Below are positions 22,719 through 30,403 of a DNA stretch of 42,459 bases, in pieces. Numbering within the stretch: the first letter of the stretch is position 1; the number at the start of each line of letters is the position of its first letter. The stretch comes from Elusimicrobiota bacterium. Its GTDB lineage: Bacteria; Elusimicrobiota; Elusimicrobia; UBA1565; UBA9628. The notes beneath the pieces were generated by a model. That model saw nothing but the letters and a program-made list of their open reading frames with translations, was not told the origin of the DNA and did not search any database. Location: positions 1 through 42,459 of the forward strand of contig JABEUV010000043.1 in the NCBI GenBank assembly GCA_013044195.1, written 5' to 3'. The translations under genes and the position numbers were made by a program.

Positions 22719-23329
22719 AGGCCGCCCTCTTGCCGCCGGACGCGGCTCGGCCTGATGCGCGGCCGCGCTGCCGGTGGGCGGGGACTGACCCGCTCTACGT
22801 CCGCTATCACGACACGGAGTGGGGCCGTCCGGTCCACGACGACGGCAAGCTCTTTGAGATGCTGATCCTGGAAGGCGCGCAGGCCGGGCTGTCCTGGATC
22901 ACGATCCTGCGCAAGCGCGAAAACTACCGGCGCGCCTTCGCTGGGTTCGACGCCCGCAAGATCGCGCGCTTCGACGCGCGGCGCCGGGCGGCCTTGATGC
23001 GCGACGCCGGCATCGTGCGCAACCGCCTCAAGATCGCGGCGGCGGTCGACAACGCGCGCGCGTTCTTGAGCCTGAGCGCGCAGCCGGGGGGCTTCGACCG
23101 TTACGTCTGGAGCTTCGCCGTTGAACGTCCTCGGGGGCGGCGTCCGTCGACCTGGGCCGACGTGCCCGCGCGGACGGCCGAATCCGACGCGCTGAGCGCG
23201 GATCTCAAGAAGCAAGGATTCCGCTTCGTCGGCTCGACTATCTGCTACGCGTTCATGCAGGCCTGCGGCCTGGTCGACGACCATGTCGCCGACTGCTTCC
23301 TGGCCGCACTGGGCGTGTCGGCGACTTAA
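22715..23329 (+). CDS. tag: DNA-3-methyladenine glycosylase I
   Basis: Tag excises 3-methyladenine from alkylated DNA by base excision repair. The start is the ATG at 22715, overlapping the PhyH stop (ATGA), giving 204 residues (about 15 longer than E. coli Tag at the N-terminus). Conserved blocks: RCRWAGTDPLYVRYHDTEWG with the first zinc ligands (Cys and His), LFEMLILEGAQAGLSWITIL containing the catalytic helix, RDAGIVRNRLKI, FVGSTICYAFMQACGLVDDHV, and the final His and Cys ligands in DDHVADC. The stop overlaps the stop of the convergent kinase by 4 nt. Confidence 0.95.
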   Translation: MKAALLPPDAARPDARPRCRWAGTDPLYVRYHDTEWGRPVHDDGKLFEMLILEGAQAGLSWITILRKRENYRRAFAGFDARKIARFDARRRAALMRDAGIVRNRLKIAAAVDNARAFLSLSAQPGGFDRYVWSFAVERPRGRRPSTWADVPARTAESDALSADLKKQGFRFVGSTICYAFMQACGLVDDHVADCFLAALGVSAT

Positions 23330-25779
23330 GTCCTGGGGATCAGGACTTCGCGCACTTTCTCGGCCAATTCGTAAGGCCGAAACGGCTTGGGAAGGAAGGC
23401 GAACTCGGCGGAACTCACGCCGTCGCGCAGGGCGGCGTCGTCTGTATAGCCGGACATGAAAAGAATCTTGCACTTGGGGCGGACCGCGCGCAGGCGCTCG
23501 GCCAGCTCGCGGCCGCCCAGCTTCGGCATCACCACGTCGGAGACCAGCAGGTCGATTTGGCCGGCGTGCGCCGCGGCGACGCTCAGGGCTTCCTCGCCGT
23601 CGGCGGCCTCTAGAACGGTGTAGCCGCAGGTCCGCAGCACGCGGCCGGCCACCAGGCGCACGCCGCTTTCGTCTTCGACCAGCAGCAACGTCTCGGCGCC
23701 GTGGGCGAATGCCTCGGCCGCGCCAGCGTCCGTCCGCGGCGCTTTCTGGCCCTCGTCCGCGCGTGGCAGATAGATCCGGAACGTCGCGCCTCGGCCCGGC
23801 GCGCTCTCCACCGCGACGGCGCCGTGCGACTGCGCCACGATGCCGTGCACGGTGGACAGGCCCAGCCCGCTGCCTTTGCCCGGGGGTTTCGTGGAAAAGA
23901 AGGGCTCGAAGATGCGCGGCTGCACGGTCGGCTGGATTCCTTGCCCGTCGTCGCTCACCGCCAGTTCGACGTAGCGGCCGGGGACGACGTCGCCCAGGCG
24001 CAGGCAGTCGTCCTGCGCAAGCGAGACGTTGCGGGTCTCTACGCGCAATTGGCCGCCCTTGGGCATGGCGTCGCGCGCGTTGACCGCCAGGTTGATCAGG
24101 ATCTGCGTCAGTTGGCTCAAGTCGGCCTTCACCAGCCATAGGTCCGGCGCCGCCGTCGTTTTCAGAACGACGTGCTCTCCGATGAGGCGGCGCAGAAGCC
24201 TTTCCGCGTCGGCGACGACGTCGTTGAGGCTGACGATTTTCGGCTCTAGAATCTGTCGGCGGCTGAACGCCAGCAATTGGCGCGTCAGCACCGCCGCGCG
24301 CCCGCCCGCATCCAACATCTCCGCGATGAGTGCGCAACGCGCGTCGTCGGGGGCCGTTTGCGCCAGCAAAGTCTCGCCGGCCACTCCGATGATGGTGAGC
24401 AGGTTGTTGAAATCGTGGGCGATGCCCCCGGCGAGTTGGCCGACGGCTTCCATTTTTTGCGACTGCCGGAATTGCTCCTCAAGCCGCCGCCGTTCCGTCA
24501 CGTCGGTCTGCACTCCGACGAAATGGGTGACGGCGCCGCCGGCGTCCAAGATGGGGGAAATCGTCAGTTCGTTCCAGAAGGTCGAGCCGTTTTTGCGGTA
24601 ATTCAAAAGCTCCACCCGGCACTCGCGTCCGGAAGCAAGCGCGGCGCGAATCTTGGCGACGGCGGCAGGGTCGGTGTCGCGGCCTTGGAGAAAGCGGCCG
24701 TTGCGGCCGAGCACCTCCCCAAGCGAATAGCCCGTCAGCCTCACGAAGCCGGGGCTGACGAAGATGATGGGCATGTCGGGGGCGAGTGCGTCGGCGATGA
24801 TGATGCCCTGCGACGCGGCCTGAATGGCGCGGTCGCGCAGGCGCAGTTCCTCCTCGTCGGCGCGGCGGCGCTTCTCGGCGGCGAAGCGGTCGAGCGCCAG
24901 CGAGACGATCGGCGCGATCTCGGTGAGGGTGGCGAGTTGATCCGGGGTGAAAAAATTCGTCCGGCCTGCGTACAAGCCCAGGACGGCGACGGGCCGACCT
25001 CCTTCCCGCAGTGGAAAAGTGGCCGACGCAGCGATGCCGGCCCGGCGGGCGTCTTCGTGCCAGGGCACGGTCATGGGGTCGCTGAGGAAATCGTTGACGA
25101 TCACGGGCCGCTCCCGCTTCAGCGCGGTCCAGGCCGGGCCCGGGTGCGCGTCCTCTCCGAGGGGGATCGTAAGTTCTTTGATGTAGTCGAGAGCTTTTCC
25201 ATGACAGCTCTCGATCCTCAGATGGTCGCCTTCGACGACGCCGATGTAGGCGGAGAGAAACCCCCCGGTCTCGACGGCGATCCGGCATATCTCCGGGTAG
25301 AGTTCCGCGGCGCCTCGGGATTGGTTTGCCGCCGCGCCGGCGCGCGACAGCATCAAGTACAGCGCGTCGCGCGCGGCGAGCGCGGTCTGTGTCCGACGCC
25401 GCTCGGTGATGTCATGGGCGATGAGGCCGACGCCGGTGATTCCTCCGAGAAGGTTCACGGCAAAGCAGGAATAGCGCCAATAGGTCTCTAGGCCGTCCGG
25501 TCCCGGCGCTCCGCACAATTCACGGTCGAGCGCGGGCTGTCCGCCCACGGCCTGTTTCAGCGCGGGCTCCAGCGAAGTCCAAAGCCGGGCGTCGAGTTCC
25601 GCGACGGTGCGGCCCGGCGCAGGCGTCTGCGCCAGCCCGTGAAAACGAGCGAGAGCGTCGTTGAGCAGCACGTAGCGAAAATCACGGTCGATCAGTCCGA
25701 CGCCCGCCGGCATATGTTCGCACAGGTGCGCCAGGACGGCGAAGTTTTGATCCGCCTCGGCGTCGGAAGGCTTGGGCAT
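23326..25779 (-). CDS. Hybrid histidine kinase, PAS-GAF-LOV-like PAS-HisKA-ATPase-REC
   Basis: An 817-residue soluble kinase with no transmembrane helix. A PAS fold (about 15-130, ending in DITERR) comes first. A GAF domain (about 140-300) follows, with HPGPAWTALKRERPVIVND and GIAASATFPLREGGRPVAVL. A LOV-like PAS (about 315-430) is next: TGYSLGEVLGRNGRFLQG, NYRKNGSTFWNELTISP and GVQTDVTERR. It keeps the flavin-site pattern, but the photoreactive Cys is Gly361. HisKA has the phospho-His in GGIAHDFNN (His455). The ATPase lobe shows NLAVNARDAMPKGG and GKGSGLGLSTVHGI. A REC domain closes it (LLLVEDES, VSDVVMPKLGG, SGYTDDA, LPKPF). No output gene is adjacent. The stop overlaps that of tag. Confidence 0.93.
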   Translation of the reverse strand: MPKPSDAEADQNFAVLAHLCEHMPAGVGLIDRDFRYVLLNDALARFHGLAQTPAPGRTVAELDARLWTSLEPALKQAVGGQPALDRELCGAPGPDGLETYWRYSCFAVNLLGGITGVGLIAHDITERRRTQTALAARDALYLMLSRAGAAANQSRGAAELYPEICRIAVETGGFLSAYIGVVEGDHLRIESCHGKALDYIKELTIPLGEDAHPGPAWTALKRERPVIVNDFLSDPMTVPWHEDARRAGIAASATFPLREGGRPVAVLGLYAGRTNFFTPDQLATLTEIAPIVSLALDRFAAEKRRRADEEELRLRDRAIQAASQGIIIADALAPDMPIIFVSPGFVRLTGYSLGEVLGRNGRFLQGRDTDPAAVAKIRAALASGRECRVELLNYRKNGSTFWNELTISPILDAGGAVTHFVGVQTDVTERRRLEEQFRQSQKMEAVGQLAGGIAHDFNNLLTIIGVAGETLLAQTAPDDARCALIAEMLDAGGRAAVLTRQLLAFSRRQILEPKIVSLNDVVADAERLLRRLIGEHVVLKTTAAPDLWLVKADLSQLTQILINLAVNARDAMPKGGQLRVETRNVSLAQDDCLRLGDVVPGRYVELAVSDDGQGIQPTVQPRIFEPFFSTKPPGKGSGLGLSTVHGIVAQSHGAVAVESAPGRGATFRIYLPRADEGQKAPRTDAGAAEAFAHGAETLLLVEDESGVRLVAGRVLRTCGYTVLEAADGEEALSVAAAHAGQIDLLVSDVVMPKLGGRELAERLRAVRPKCKILFMSGYTDDAALRDGVSSAEFAFLPKPFRPYELAEKVREVLIPRT

Positions 25780-25816
25780 GTTCGGGTCGGCCGCGCGCGT
25801 TCGCGGCCAGTCCTGG

Positions 25817-25843
25817 ATTGTAACTTATATTTCTAAAATTATA
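25817..25843 (-). promoter_or_regulatory. AT-rich promoter region of the hybrid kinase
   Basis: On the minus strand TATAAT (25838-25843) and TACAAT (25817-25822) lie in an AT-rich island of about 40 nt, the most AT-rich spot in this part of the window. TACAAT leaves a leader of about 30 nt before the ATG at 25779, with no Shine-Dalgarno seen. A short TCCC/GGGA hairpin near 25850 may end the upstream lipoprotein transcript. Confidence 0.4.
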
Positions 25844-25863
25844 TTTTAATCCCACGCGGGAGT

Positions 25864-26292
25864 TCATTTCTGGCGGCTTTCGACGCGGACGACCGCGCCG
25901 TCCTGGAAGACGACGCGCTCCCTCTCGCTGCGGTCCGGTCCGGATTCGGCGCCGAGCGACTCGCCGTAGCCGCCGCCGTATCCGCCCTCTCCCATGCCCA
26001 GGCCGAGACCCAGCCCCAGGCCGCCCGCGTCCGAGCTGTAGATCCATATCTCCTGAACGACATCCACCGCCTTGCGCGTGTAGCGGCGGTCGGGCCGGCC
26101 GAGGGCCAGTTCGACCTGCGCGGGCGTGAAGCCCACGTCCGCTTGGCCGGCGCTGATTTTCCGGCGGATCTCCGGCGGGTAGGAATCGAACGCCGCCTGA
26201 TGGCTGCGGATGCGCGACTGCGGCGACGCGCAAGCGGACAGGAACAGGTACGCGGCCCACGCGACGAGGGCGAGACGGTGTTTTGAGTTCAT
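25864..26292 (-). CDS. Small lipoprotein with SmpA/OmlA-like region
   Basis: A 142-residue lipoprotein from the ATG at 26292 (MNSKHRLALVAWAAYLFLSACASPQ), with lipobox L-S-A-C; the 32 extra residues in the track are not protein-like. After the Cys comes a helical stretch, then KISAGQADVGFTPAQVELALGRPDRRYTRK. There, FTPAQVELALGRP resembles the M-T-x-x-Q-V-x-x-x-L-G-x-P motif of SmpA/BamE-type lipoproteins. WIYSSD follows as the expected strand. A Gly-rich segment (GLGLGLGLGMGEGGYGGGYG) interrupts it before a final strand with RERVVFQDGAVVRVE. It could help outer-membrane assembly, but this is inference. A TATACT lies 6 nt before the ATG. Confidence 0.7.
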   Translation of the reverse strand: MNSKHRLALVAWAAYLFLSACASPQSRIRSHQAAFDSYPPEIRRKISAGQADVGFTPAQVELALGRPDRRYTRKAVDVVQEIWIYSSDAGGLGLGLGLGMGEGGYGGGYGESLGAESGPDRSERERVVFQDGAVVRVESRQK

Positions 26293-26298
26293 GCACCC

Positions 26299-26304
26299 AG
26301 TATA
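26299..26304 (-). promoter_or_regulatory. -10 element, predicted leaderless lipoprotein start
   Basis: TATACT on the minus strand, 6 nt (GGGTGC), then the ATG at 26292. Expected +1 is the A of the ATG. No -35 is convincing. Confidence 0.5.
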
Positions 26305-26463
26305 GGCCCGCGGGTGGCTTCTGCGGCGTGAAGGCTTCGTCGCATTCAAATGACCGTCGCCGCCGCGTGCGGGTCGAGACGGCGACACAAAGTTTTGACG
26401 CGCCGTACATGGCGGAACGCGCCCGCGTCTCGCACAATGACGAAGTCGGAACAGGAGGACGCC

Positions 26464-27159
26464 ATGAACCCCGAGATTTCACGCGCCGGCCGCCCCCGCG
26501 TCGCGGGAGCCTTTCTGGTCGCGCTGGCCGTCGCCGTCCCGGCCGGAGTCGGCGCGCAGACCCGCGTCTCCTCCGTCGCGCCGCCCGACCCCGCCGGCAC
26601 CGACGCGCCCGCGGCGCGCACGGCCGAGTCGGTCATCCAGAATTGGCCGGAGCGCTCGCGCGACACCGCGCGGGCGCTCATCGCGGAGTACGGGGAACCC
26701 GCGGCTTTCAGCGGCGAAGCGTTGGTCTGGAGCGGCAACGGCGCCTGGAAGAAGACCGTCGTCCACCGCGGAGCGTGGCCGCGCCTGCTGGTGATGAAGG
26801 ATCGCAACTATTTGGAACAGGCCATCTCCTACCGCGTTCCGGAAGACAAGATCGCGGCTCTGAAGATGTTCGACTCGCGGGTTCAGGTCGACCCGGTCGA
26901 TGGAGAACTGTCCTCGCGCGCCGAGAGCGAGAAGATGAACTACCTGGCGCTGAATATGGCCGTGGAGATCATCGACGAGAAGCGCAGCGTCGAGGACGCG
27001 TCGGCGTTCTATCGTCGGGAGGCGGAGCTGGCCGCGGCGGGAAAATCCTCTCCCTATTTGGAAGGATTCACCTTCAACGTCGACGCCGGCGCGTCGGGGG
27101 CTCCCGGCGATCCCGGCACGCGCTCCGAGTTCACCCTGCCGCCGACGGACTCCGATTGA
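26464..27159 (+). CDS. Exported protein of unknown function
   Basis: A 231-residue protein started at the ATG at 26464, which has a strong Shine-Dalgarno (CAGGAGGACGCC). An ATG nine codons earlier is possible. The N-terminus [26 protein letters not shown] is a signal peptide with A-x-A cleavage. The mature protein has a mixed domain: [64 protein letters not shown] and [23 protein letters not shown] recognise no family, although the W-x-x-x-x-x-x-x-A-x-x-x-I-x-x-Y-G-x-P start is seen in predicted periplasmic proteins. It ends 43 nt before clpP, which has its own promoter. Confidence 0.7.
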   Translation: MNPEISRAGRPRVAGAFLVALAVAVPAGVGAQTRVSSVAPPDPAGTDAPAARTAESVIQNWPERSRDTARALIAEYGEPAAFSGEALVWSGNGAWKKTVVHRGAWPRLLVMKDRNYLEQAISYRVPEDKIAALKMFDSRVQVDPVDGELSSRAESEKMNYLALNMAVEIIDEKRSVEDASAFYRREAELAAAGKSSPYLEGFTFNVDAGASGAPGDPGTRSEFTLPPTDSD

Positions 27160-27167
27160 GGCGGCGC

Positions 27168-27196
27168 TTGCGGCGGCACGGGGCATTCGCTACAAT
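27168..27196 (+). promoter_or_regulatory. clpP promoter, predicted leaderless
   Basis: TTGCGG (27168-27173), 17-nt spacer, TACAAT (27191-27196), 6 nt, ATG at 27203. Spacing is canonical for sigma-70 and places +1 on the start codon. Confidence 0.7.
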
Positions 27197-27202
27197 TCCC
27201 GC

Positions 27203-27832
27203 ATGAATCTCATCCCCCAAGTCATCGAGCGCGCCAATCAGGGCTCCGTCATCGGCTACGACATTTATTCAAGGCTGTTGAAGGATCGCATCATCTTCGT
27301 CGGCGGCTACGAGGGCGAGTTCACCACCGATTCGGCCAACACCTTGATCGCCCAGCTTCTCTACTTGGACAGCGACGACAGCACCAAGGACATCAACCTC
27401 TACATCAACAGCCCCGGCGGCATGGTCACCGCGGGTTTGGCGGTCTACGACACGATGCAGTTCATTAAATCTCCGATCACCACCATCTGCATGGGCATGG
27501 CCATGAGCTTCGGCGCGGTCATCCTGGCGGCCGGTTCCAAAGGGAAGCGCTATGCGCTTCCCAACTCCCGCATCATGATCCACCAACCGCTGGTGGGCGG
27601 CATCTCCGGCCAGGCCACCGACATCATCGTGGAGGCCAAGGAGATGGCGCACACGCGCAAGATTCTGGAGGAGATCATGGCCAAGCACACCGGCCAGAGC
27701 TTCGACAAGGTCAACCGCGACATGGAGCGCAACAACTACATGTCCGCCGAGGAAGCCAAGGCCTACGGCATCATCGACGAGGTGATCGCCGGCGCGAAGG
27801 TCGTGGCCCTCAACGGCGCGGCCAAGAAGTAG
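27203..27832 (+). CDS. clpP: ATP-dependent Clp protease proteolytic subunit, atypical triad
   Basis: ClpP forms a barrel-shaped serine protease that degrades proteins unfolded by ClpX/ClpA/ClpC. The 209 residues include [39 protein letters not shown], the Ser nucleophile in [10 protein letters not shown] (Ser102) and the His in SRIMIHQP (His127). The third residue of the triad is normally Asp in the pattern E-R-D-x-F/Y-x-S-A. Here it reads [13 protein letters not shown], so Asn177 replaces Asp. Listeria ClpP1 also carries Asn at this position and is weakly active alone. clpX and tig, the usual neighbours, are absent, which fits a second, specialised ClpP paralogue. A solo main ClpP cannot be excluded. 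Confidence 0.95.
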   Translation: MNLIPQVIERANQGSVIGYDIYSRLLKDRIIFVGGYEGEFTTDSANTLIAQLLYLDSDDSTKDINLYINSPGGMVTAGLAVYDTMQFIKSPITTICMGMAMSFGAVILAAGSKGKRYALPNSRIMIHQPLVGGISGQATDIIVEAKEMAHTRKILEEIMAKHTGQSFDKVNRDMERNNYMSAEEAKAYGIIDEVIAGAKVVALNGAAKK

Positions 27833-27842
27833 ACGCGCGCTC

Positions 27843-28367
27843 TCAGGGCGTGGCCCGCGCGGCGGACGCCGCGACGGCGGGCGCTTCGGCGTCCAACGCG
27901 TCCTGTATGTCCGAGGCGTAGAGAAAGCTGGGGCTGAGCTTGTGCTGGACGCGGCCGTAGGCGTCCAGCACGAAGGTCTGGGGAATTTCCTCGACGCCGA
28001 AGGCCCGGATCATGCGCGCGTCGGCGTCCAGGCCGATCCACGGCTTCATCGGGTGCGTGAGCAAGAAGCGCTGGACCGTGGCGCGGTCCTCGTCGGTCAC
28101 CGATAGGAACACGACCGGCTTGCCCGTGAATTTTTCAGCCAGCTTGTTCATGTGCGGCAAGGTCTCCACGCAGGTGGGGCACCAGGTCGCCCAGAAGTCG
28201 ATCACCACGGCTTTGCCGCGCAGGGCGGACAAGGCGGGCAGATCGGCGCGCGGGGCCTGCAGCAGTTCGGGCAGGCCCACGTCGGGCGCCAGCGGGGCCG
28301 GTCCTTTGCGTCCGCAGGCTCCTGCCAGAGCCATCAAGAGCAGAAGCGCGGCCGGGCGGCGGTTCAT
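27843..28367 (-). CDS. TlpA/ResA-like thioredoxin-fold lipoprotein
   Basis: A 174-residue protein. The signal MNRRPAALLLLMALAGAC ends in a lipobox (L-A-G-A-C), so it is lipid-anchored outside the cytoplasm. The thioredoxin domain has VVIDFWATWCPTCVETLPHMNKL (C-P-T-C active site), FLSVTDEDRATVQRFL, and the cis-Pro in VEEIPQTFVLD. Such proteins reduce or exchange disulfides, often in cytochrome c maturation, and this window encodes two c-type cytochromes. It lies 10 nt after the subtilase gene on the same strand, with no own Shine-Dalgarno, so it is probably co-expressed with it. The last 20 residues are Ala-rich. Confidence 0.88.
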   Translation of the reverse strand: MNRRPAALLLLMALAGACGRKGPAPLAPDVGLPELLQAPRADLPALSALRGKAVVIDFWATWCPTCVETLPHMNKLAEKFTGKPVVFLSVTDEDRATVQRFLLTHPMKPWIGLDADARMIRAFGVEEIPQTFVLDAYGRVQHKLSPSFLYASDIQDALDAEAPAVAASAARATP

Positions 28368-28377
28368 GGCCGGCCCG

Positions 28378-30288
28378 CTATTTTCCGACCACGGAATTCT
28401 GCTGGGCGCGCAAGGCGTTGAGCGCGGCGACGGGGTCGACGACCAGGAAATCCTGCGCCAGCGACACGTCCGGCGGCAAGGTCGAGAGATTCATGGGCGC
28501 GGAGCCGGAGCGCAGGGCGTCGACGATGCGTTGCGACGCGGTGACCGGATCGGGCGCCGGGTTGAAGGACGACGCCTGCTGGAGCAGGGCGACGACGCCG
28601 CTCAACGCGGGCGTGGCCATCGACGTGCCGCTCATCGTGCCGTAGCCGCCGCCGGGCAAGGTCGAGCGGATGTTCTGGCCCGGCGTCATGAACACGTCCT
28701 TGACCACGTATTTAAGCTTGCGCGTGTCGAAGTCCAGGCCGAACGAGGTGTAGTCGGACATGCGCCCGTCGACGTTGAGGCTGCCGACGCTCAGCGCGCC
28801 CGGGGCGTCCGAGGGGCTCTCGACGCTGTTCGTGCCGCGATCGTTGCCGGCGGCGACCACGAAGATCACGCCCCGGCGCGCATACTTGTCGACCAGGCGC
28901 GACATCGGCTCGCTGGGCGGGCCGGAGCCGGCGAGGCTCATGCTGATGATTTTGTTGCCGTCGGCGACGGCCTTTCGGATCGCGGCCATGATGCCGGGGT
29001 CGTTGTCCTGGACGAGCTTGGGGTTGCCGGCGTCGTCGGCGGGAAAGACGATGTAGCTGTTGATCTTCGCGTCCGGCGCCAGCTGGTGGATGATGCCGGA
29101 CACGTGCGTGCCGTGGTCGCCGGCCAGGGCCGCGCCGCGGTCGGAGGTGAAGTTCTGACGCGACGCGATCGCGGCGTCCAGCTCCGGGTGGGGGGCCACG
29201 CCCTGGTCGATGACCGCGACCTTGACGCCCTGGCCGGTCAGGCCTTGCCGCCAAAGATTCTGCACGCCCATTCTCCAGACCAACTCACCCATCGGAAAGG
29301 ATTCGATCAGCGCTTTCTGCTGATCGGGCGTGAGCGGCCGGCCGTTGATGCGGTCCAAAGTCTTGAGAAGTCCGGGCATGCCGCTGGACAGAGGAACCGG
29401 CTTTCCCGCGGGCGCGACGGAGTCCGGCGCGGGAACGATGCTTTCGTCGACCGCGTAGCGCTGGGTCTTCAGAGTGTTCAGAACGGCCAAGGCGTTTCGG
29501 TCTCCGGCGCGGCGGGCGGGATCGGCGGCGACGCCGGGGGAGACCGCGTCCGCCTCGATTTCGGCGCGGTATTTGGCGAGCGTGGCGCCGAGGTCGGGAT
29601 AGGGCCGCAGGTTCAGCGGCTGTTCGCCCGAGCGCGGCGGCGCGCCCAGGATGCGGTCCCAGACCAAGGTCAATTCGTCGGCGGCGATGTCGGGCGCCTG
29701 CTGTTTGAAGGCTTGGTAGTAGGCGTCCTTGAAGCGCGCCAGCGCCTGGGAGAGACGCTCCTTGCTGAGGCGCTTCAATGCGTCCGGGGACTTCACGTAA
29801 TATTGGTAGAGCATCAGGCCGTAGTAGGTCGCCGATCCGTCGGGGTCCAGGATGGGATTGCCGTCGAACGCGGGGGGAATGCCCCAGGCCGCGAGCGCGC
29901 GGCCGACGGCCTTGGGGTCCATCGCCGCGGCCTCGGAGAAGACGGCCAGGCCGCGCAGGATAGGGCCGAGCTTGTCGGCGTCCACGGGTTGGAAGGTGGT
30001 GTCGTAGACGATGCGCCCGTCGTGCCAGAGGAAAGACGCGTTCGTGAGTACGTCGATCGGCACGCGCGCGCCGTCGCGACCGGACAGGCTGCCGTCGCGG
30101 CTTGCCGTCCAGCCGAGCGAGGCCAGACGGCCGGCGAACGCGGCGCCGACCGTGACGGCATCGGGCGTGGCGGCGGTGATTGCCGGCAGGACGGGAATCA
30201 TCGACGACTGTTCGGGGGGCTGAACGGCGCGCGCGAAGACGGCGGCGCCGAAGCTCGATAAAAAAACGACGAGGAGAGGGGGTCTCAT
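28378..30288 (-). CDS. Exported subtilisin-like serine protease (S8)
   Basis: A 636-residue protein with a signal peptide (MRPPLLVVFLSSFGAAVFARA). A long N-terminal region of about 330 residues has no recognised domain and may be a propeptide or substrate-binding part. The subtilase domain follows with the triad in order: Asp in VKVAVIDQGVAPHPELD, His in GDHGTHVSGIIH, and Ser in MSGTSMATPALSGVVAL. The oxyanion Asn is in FVVAAGNDRG. The sequence ends about 60 residues after the Ser. It is probably a secreted or periplasmic protease. No inhibitor gene is seen. It is divergent from hrcA and upstream of the TlpA-like gene. Confidence 0.92.
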   Translation of the reverse strand: MRPPLLVVFLSSFGAAVFARAVQPPEQSSMIPVLPAITAATPDAVTVGAAFAGRLASLGWTASRDGSLSGRDGARVPIDVLTNASFLWHDGRIVYDTTFQPVDADKLGPILRGLAVFSEAAAMDPKAVGRALAAWGIPPAFDGNPILDPDGSATYYGLMLYQYYVKSPDALKRLSKERLSQALARFKDAYYQAFKQQAPDIAADELTLVWDRILGAPPRSGEQPLNLRPYPDLGATLAKYRAEIEADAVSPGVAADPARRAGDRNALAVLNTLKTQRYAVDESIVPAPDSVAPAGKPVPLSSGMPGLLKTLDRINGRPLTPDQQKALIESFPMGELVWRMGVQNLWRQGLTGQGVKVAVIDQGVAPHPELDAAIASRQNFTSDRGAALAGDHGTHVSGIIHQLAPDAKINSYIVFPADDAGNPKLVQDNDPGIMAAIRKAVADGNKIISMSLAGSGPPSEPMSRLVDKYARRGVIFVVAAGNDRGTNSVESPSDAPGALSVGSLNVDGRMSDYTSFGLDFDTRKLKYVVKDVFMTPGQNIRSTLPGGGYGTMSGTSMATPALSGVVALLQQASSFNPAPDPVTASQRIVDALRSGSAPMNLSTLPPDVSLAQDFLVVDPVAALNALRAQQNSVVGK

Positions 30289-30334
30289 CGTGAAAGGAGG
30301 TTAGCCCCGGTCGCCGCCGGCTGTCAAGGGCCCG

Positions 30335-30363
30335 TTGCAATTTTTTTGGCGATGGGTTATAAT
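30335..30363 (+). promoter_or_regulatory. hrcA operon promoter
   Basis: TTGCAA (30335-30340), 17-nt spacer, TATAAT (30358-30363). Expected +1 is near 30370, inside the CIRCE operator, which starts directly after the -10. Bound HrcA would therefore block RNA polymerase. The -10 is a perfect consensus hexamer. Confidence 0.9.
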
Positions 30364-30390
30364 TTAGCAGTCGATAAATTCGACTGCCAA
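30364..30390 (+). promoter_or_regulatory. CIRCE operator (HrcA binding site), variant
   Basis: Inverted repeat TTAGCAGTC-N9-GACTGCCAA. The canonical CIRCE is TTAGCACTC-N9-GAGTGCTAA. The C-to-G change in the left arm is matched by G-to-C in the right arm, so the dyad is kept; one further change in the right arm (T to C) breaks a pair. It lies 13 nt before the hrcA start and fits autoregulation of the heat-shock operon. Confidence 0.9.
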
Positions 30391-30403
30391 TTATCAGCAA
30401 CTC

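Noticed and set aside
28012-30261. 749-residue plus-strand ORF
   Set aside because: It is the antisense shadow of the subtilase and TlpA-like genes. It has no recognisable domain and the Arg/Gly/Val-rich composition expected of GC-rich shadows.
30289-30302. AACCTCCTTTCACG upstream of the subtilase ATG as an unusual anti-Shine-Dalgarno-like signal
   Set aside because: On the minus strand it mimics the 16S rRNA tail rather than a ribosome-binding site. A chance match is the simplest reading.
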